Below, in pieces: positions 61,319 to 64,000 of a stretch of DNA of 64,000 nt (the stretch's first letter is position 1; every line of letters begins with the position of its first letter). The notes beneath the pieces are model-generated. The model saw only the letters and a program-made list of their open reading frames with translations. It made no database searches and was not told where the DNA came from. The DNA is from Campylobacter concisus (GTDB lineage Bacteria > Campylobacterota > Campylobacteria > Campylobacterales > Campylobacteraceae). The translations under genes and the position numbers were made by a program. The stretch is from the NCBI RefSeq assembly GCF_002913045.1, contig NZ_PPAF01000038.1, forward strand, positions 124,001 through 188,000, given 5' to 3'.

Positions 61319-61940
61319 AGAGATATTACAGCTTATATCGATCATTTTAGTAGAGCTTTTGCTTGAGATCCTCTCATTTGTAGTCGTGCCAGTTGCATTA
61401 CTCTTTTGTAAAAAAGATGATGAGCATTTGCCAAAGATATTTAGGTGGCTTGAAGATGCAAACGACTATTACGATGGTAAGTGTGCTGCTATCAATGGCG
61501 ATAGTGGCTGGAGAAAAAGCCATTATCCAGAGCCAAAGAATAGAACATATAAAGCAAGGCTTCTTTGGCTTTTACGCAATAGGATAGGACACTTTTCAAG
61601 TGAGATTTTAGGCGTCAAAGTAGATGAAGTAAATCCATATAGCATAGAAACCATAGGTGATCCCAATATCACCAGTAATGGCGGCAAAGAGAGTGGCTTT
61701 TGTAAAGTTACTTGCACTTTAAAAGATGGACGCTCACGTTTTGGACTTTACAAAACGATCCGATACAAAGGCTTTTTAAGTGGCTTTTATTGTCGTATCT
61801 ATGTCGGATGGAAGCTTATGGATATAGCAGGGGCAAATGCCTTAAATTTTAAAGAGTTCATCCAAAAAGATGACAAGAAATATCTAAAAACGGTGTGGTG
61901 CATAAATCCATTAAAAAAAGTAAATCAAAAAGGAGAATAA
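61302..61940 (+). CDS. Membrane-anchored phage protein, possibly DUF7338 type
   Basis: About 212 residues from ATG 61302 (AAAGGA upstream; a longer reading from 61194 would cover the small cysteine gene). Features are an N-terminal membrane helix (ILQLISIILVELLLEILSFV), then DGKCAAINGDSGWRKSHYPE, LLWLLRNRIGHFSSEILGVK and FYCRIYVGWKLMD. Such proteins occur in phages as membrane-bound accessory proteins. Function unknown. Confidence 0.6.
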   Translation: MMLKSKEILQLISIILVELLLEILSFVVVPVALLFCKKDDEHLPKIFRWLEDANDYYDGKCAAINGDSGWRKSHYPEPKNRTYKARLLWLLRNRIGHFSSEILGVKVDEVNPYSIETIGDPNITSNGGKESGFCKVTCTLKDGRSRFGLYKTIRYKGFLSGFYCRIYVGWKLMDIAGANALNFKEFIQKDDKKYLKTVWCINPLKKVNQKGE

Positions 61941-61942
61941 AA

Positions 61943-63106
61943 ATGGCAGCAAAATTTGGTGTAAACGTAACCGTATCAGCTGAGGCAGCAAGACCAATAG
62001 CGGTAGAAAGTACTACACCTATTGGTATAGCAGGGTATGAAGAGGTGCTAGAAAATGGCCTACATTTTTATATGACAACAGCAAAGGCGCTTGAAGCGTT
62101 AGAGGCAAAATACAAAGCTAAAAAGGATGCGAGCCAAGCTTTTAAAAAAGGCTCTATTTATAGGGCTTTAAAAGGTATTGAAGATCAGGCCGTAAATACT
62201 CAAATAATTTTAAGTGTATTTACAAAAGATGACGATGAGGACACAAACGATGAGATCACGGAGTGTAAAAGTGCCGTTACAGCGTTTGCTAAAGCAAAAT
62301 CACGCTTTGGTTATAGCCCAAATTTAATAATCGCGCCTGGCTTTAGCCATGAAGATGCGATAAAAGGCGAGATAGAAAAGATGGCAACTAGGCTAAAAGC
62401 AACTGGTATTGTAGATCTAAAAGCAGATGATGCAGCAGCAGCCATTGTTAAAATGGGCGATTTTGGTACAAATAGGCTAGTTGCTGCTTATCCAAATGTC
62501 AAGGTTTGGGATGATGAAACAAACGCTTATGTCTATGAGGGGCAAAGTGCGAGAATAGCCGGCATGATAGCCCACACAGATGGCGCAAGCGAGTTTGGAT
62601 ATTCAGATAGCTATTCAAACAGGGTTATGGTAGGAGTTTCGGGCACGCAAATAGACGTGGATTTTGAGTTGGGTGAGACTTGTACAGCTGATGAGCTAAG
62701 GGCAGCAAAAATTTCTACCATCATTAGAGAGAGTGGCTTTAGGGCTTGGGGTGGTGAAACGAGTGACCAAGATACTATTTGGCAAGATCTTGCACGTGTT
62801 AGGATATTTGATCGTATTTCGCAAGCTTGCCAAAAGGGAGTGCTGTTTGCGATCGATAGAAAAGCTAGTGAGCTTTATCATGCAAAAAGATCAGTTAGTG
62901 AGCTCCTTCGTCAGCTAGTTGGAGCAAAGGTACTTCTTGGATATGAGCTTAGCTGGAGTGCAAAAAACACCGACGCAACTATCACGGCTGGTAAATTTTA
63001 CCTTGACGTCAGAATGCAAAACAATCCAATCGTTAAGCAGCTTACACTTGATTTTATCTACGTGGATAAATACGGTAGCGTTTTGATGGATGAGTTAAAC
63101 AAATAA
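61943..63106 (+). CDS. Tail sheath protein gpFI
   Basis: A 387-residue contractile sheath. The start at 61943 has AGGAG nine bases upstream and gives MAAKFGVNVTVSAEAARPIA; an earlier in-frame start would overlap the previous gene. Signatures are IGIAGYEEVLENG in the N-terminal domain, the APGFSHEDAIKGEIEKMATR core and the C-terminal LLGYELSWSAKNTDATITAG and NPIVKQLTLDFIYVDKYGS. Followed 12 bases later by the tube gene. Confidence 0.93.
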   Translation: MAAKFGVNVTVSAEAARPIAVESTTPIGIAGYEEVLENGLHFYMTTAKALEALEAKYKAKKDASQAFKKGSIYRALKGIEDQAVNTQIILSVFTKDDDEDTNDEITECKSAVTAFAKAKSRFGYSPNLIIAPGFSHEDAIKGEIEKMATRLKATGIVDLKADDAAAAIVKMGDFGTNRLVAAYPNVKVWDDETNAYVYEGQSARIAGMIAHTDGASEFGYSDSYSNRVMVGVSGTQIDVDFELGETCTADELRAAKISTIIRESGFRAWGGETSDQDTIWQDLARVRIFDRISQACQKGVLFAIDRKASELYHAKRSVSELLRQLVGAKVLLGYELSWSAKNTDATITAGKFYLDVRMQNNPIVKQLTLDFIYVDKYGSVLMDELNK

Positions 63107-63118
63107 AGGAGATAAACA

Positions 63119-63631
63119 ATGAAAAGACAAATTCCTCAAGTAATCCAAGAAGGTAACGTTTATATAGATGGTATCGGCTATCTTGGTGTAACAAAAAAAC
63201 TAAAGCTTCCCACAATAGAGTTTGAAATGATAGAGAGCAAAGGGGCTCTTAGCACAAATTACACAACTGGCATGCTAAAGGCAACAGAGGTTGAATTTAC
63301 AGTTAGTGTGCTAGATAAAAACATGTGGGTAAATTTAGGACTAAACAGCTTTACTAACCGCATTCCGTGGCTTTTTAAAGCTAGCATTTTCCAAAGTGGC
63401 AAAAATAAAACTGTGCCTTTTAGTGCAGCCTTTACTGGAGATATTATCAGTTATGAAGTATCTGAGTTTGAAAGCGGAAAAGAGCTAGAAGTTACTATTA
63501 AGCTATCAGCTCATTTTGTGGACATCAACGTGGATGGTGTGCCGATGGTGCTAAAAGATAGTGAAAATATGATATGCGTTATAGGCGGAGTTGATTATAT
63601 GGCAGGGGTTCGCTCAAATTTAGGAGAGTGA
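63119..63631 (+). CDS. Tail tube protein gpFII
   Basis: A 170-residue inner tail tube protein of contractile tails, P2 FII type: MKRQIPQVIQEGNVYIDGIG and VEFTVSVLDKNMWVNLGLNS, with KELEVTIKLSAHFVDINVDG near the end, show the strand pattern. It follows the sheath gene with a 12-base gap holding AAAGGAG. Confidence 0.92.
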   Translation: MKRQIPQVIQEGNVYIDGIGYLGVTKKLKLPTIEFEMIESKGALSTNYTTGMLKATEVEFTVSVLDKNMWVNLGLNSFTNRIPWLFKASIFQSGKNKTVPFSAAFTGDIISYEVSEFESGKELEVTIKLSAHFVDINVDGVPMVLKDSENMICVIGGVDYMAGVRSNLGE

Positions 63632-63644
63632 TTTTTTATACTAA

Positions 63645-63681
63645 GCCTGCTTGTTTTACTTTGATATGTAGCCAAGCAGGC
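63645..63681 (+). terminator. Hairpin between tube and chaperone genes
   Basis: GCCTGCTTG (63645-63653) and CAAGCAGGC (63673-63681) pair perfectly with a 19-base loop. No strong T run follows on the plus strand (CAAAAACA), so it may lower rather than stop expression of the following genes; tube is needed in greater amount than the chaperone. Confidence 0.6.
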
Positions 63682-63704
63682 AAAAACAACAAAAGGATAC
63701 AAAA

Positions 63705-63929
63705 ATGAAAGAGATAAAGATAAAAGATGAAATTTGGCAAATGCACGCACCAAAAGTAAGAACCATTAAGATGGCGGATGAAAATGGTGGTAGCGATATG
63801 GCAAAGACTATCTATATGATAGCTGCACTTTGCAATAAGACACAAGATGAAGTTGAAAATTTGGAGTTTAAAGAATTTATGTCTTTACAAAAGGTGTTAA
63901 ATGATTTTTTAGATGTAAGGGCGGAGTAA
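63705..63929 (+). CDS. Tail assembly chaperone gpE
   Basis: A 74-residue protein of the P2 gpE / phage tail assembly family. KTIYMIAALCNKTQDEVENL and EFKEFMSLQKVLNDFLDVRA are the family's helices. It follows the tube gene, and the missing tape measure gene should come next. The last codons hold the slippery sequence that produces the longer E' form. Confidence 0.85.
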   Translation: MKEIKIKDEIWQMHAPKVRTIKMADENGGSDMAKTIYMIAALCNKTQDEVENLEFKEFMSLQKVLNDFLDVRAE

Positions 63930-64000
63930 ATAACGAAAATATCGCCCTCATAGCTCATGTTTTAGGCTATGGGTATAACGAGATAATAAATCTTAGTTTG
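63705..64000 (+). CDS. Tail assembly chaperone gpE-E' frameshift product (3' partial)
   Basis: At 63905-63911 the bases T TTT TTA form a perfect X-XXY-YYZ heptamer in the gpE frame. After a -1 slip the frame continues past the gpE stop without interruption to the window edge, reading RCKGGVNNENIALIAHVLGY then GYNEIINLSL, which looks like the start of E'. The same programmed frameshift is known for P2, lambda and most tailed phages. The 3' end is outside the window. Confidence 0.8.
63905..63911 (+). promoter_or_regulatory. Slippery heptamer for -1 frameshifting
   Basis: TTTTTTA placed as T TTT TTA relative to the gpE codons GAT TTT TTA; 15 bases later comes the zero-frame stop at 63927-63929. 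Confidence 0.82.

Larger units (their letters stand above)
39500..64000 (+). mobile_element. Mu-type transposable prophage with P2-like structural genes (left part)
   Basis: From about 39500 the gene content changes from host metabolism to phage: S24 repressor, DDE transposase with MuB ATPase, GemA-like and Mu F-like proteins, then P2-type packaging, capsid, lysis, baseplate and tail genes. Codon use is similar to the host, so the phage is adapted to Campylobacter. The left end should start with TG somewhere in 39500-39560, just before an array of TTTACA motifs, but without the right end the target duplication cannot be fixed. The window stops inside the tail genes, so the right end is missing. 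Confidence 0.9.

Overview
The window is AT-rich, gene-dense DNA from an epsilonproteobacterium, almost certainly a Campylobacter, with C. concisus or a close relative as the best guess. Reasons: a pseudaminic-acid operon beside a flagellin gene with a sigma-28 promoter of Campylobacter type; the run fliQ-murB-recA-eno-(FtsB-like)-(AMIN); a XerH-type recombinase; futalosine-pathway MqnD; a selenocysteine tRNA; and a preference for AAGGA ribosome binding sites and TTG/GTG starts in overlapping operons. The species is inferred from gene style only.

Host part, 1 to about 39,500. Flagellar glycosylation comes first (pseG, pseH, pseI, maf, flagellin), then topA, bioB-crcB, a CPA2-type antiporter, gltA, cysQ, a methyltransferase with a probable frameshift, and a peroxiredoxin. 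A molybdate/tungstate operon on the minus strand (modE, modA, a TOBE protein, modC, modB) is followed by an Mla-like lipid transport trio with an RND exporter, a BON lipoprotein, selC, and a second modA/modB pair that has no ATPase of its own. Next are pncB, mqnD, fliQ, murB, recA, eno, ftsB-like, an AMIN protein, xerH, and a tetrathionate-reductase-like pair (ttrB, ttrA) without its membrane subunit. The molybdate transporters, selC and the molybdopterin enzyme together suggest a strong anaerobic Mo/W and selenium metabolism.

Prophage part, about 39,500 to the end of the window and beyond. This is a transposable (Mu-type) prophage. It has an S24/XRE repressor, a palindromic operator inside a consensus promoter, a DDE transposase (MuA), a MuB ATPase, small regulators, a GemA-like protein and a Mu F-like head protein. 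These are joined to P2-type structural genes: terminase and portal (both minus strand), XkdF-like protease/scaffold, capsid, lysis genes, baseplate V/W/J/I, tail fibre, sheath, tube and tail chaperone E with its -1 frameshift extension E'. The tape measure, remaining tail genes and right end lie outside the window.

Most notable observations: (1) four intergenic copies of a structured repeat (8761-9046 and 10391-11008) whose hairpin arms differ in sequence but stay complementary, with an internal segment inverted between copies; (2) a run of small ORFs with good start signals nested in another frame inside an unusually long linker of the MuA gene; (3) a Mu F-like head protein with an extra nuclease-like C-terminus followed at once by a small acidic protein that could be its immunity partner; (4) a 14-bp palindrome present both in the early promoter and inside muA; (5) a slippery TTTTTTA in the tail chaperone gene; (6) a 50-bp tandem duplication that copies the last codons of flagellin downstream of its stop.
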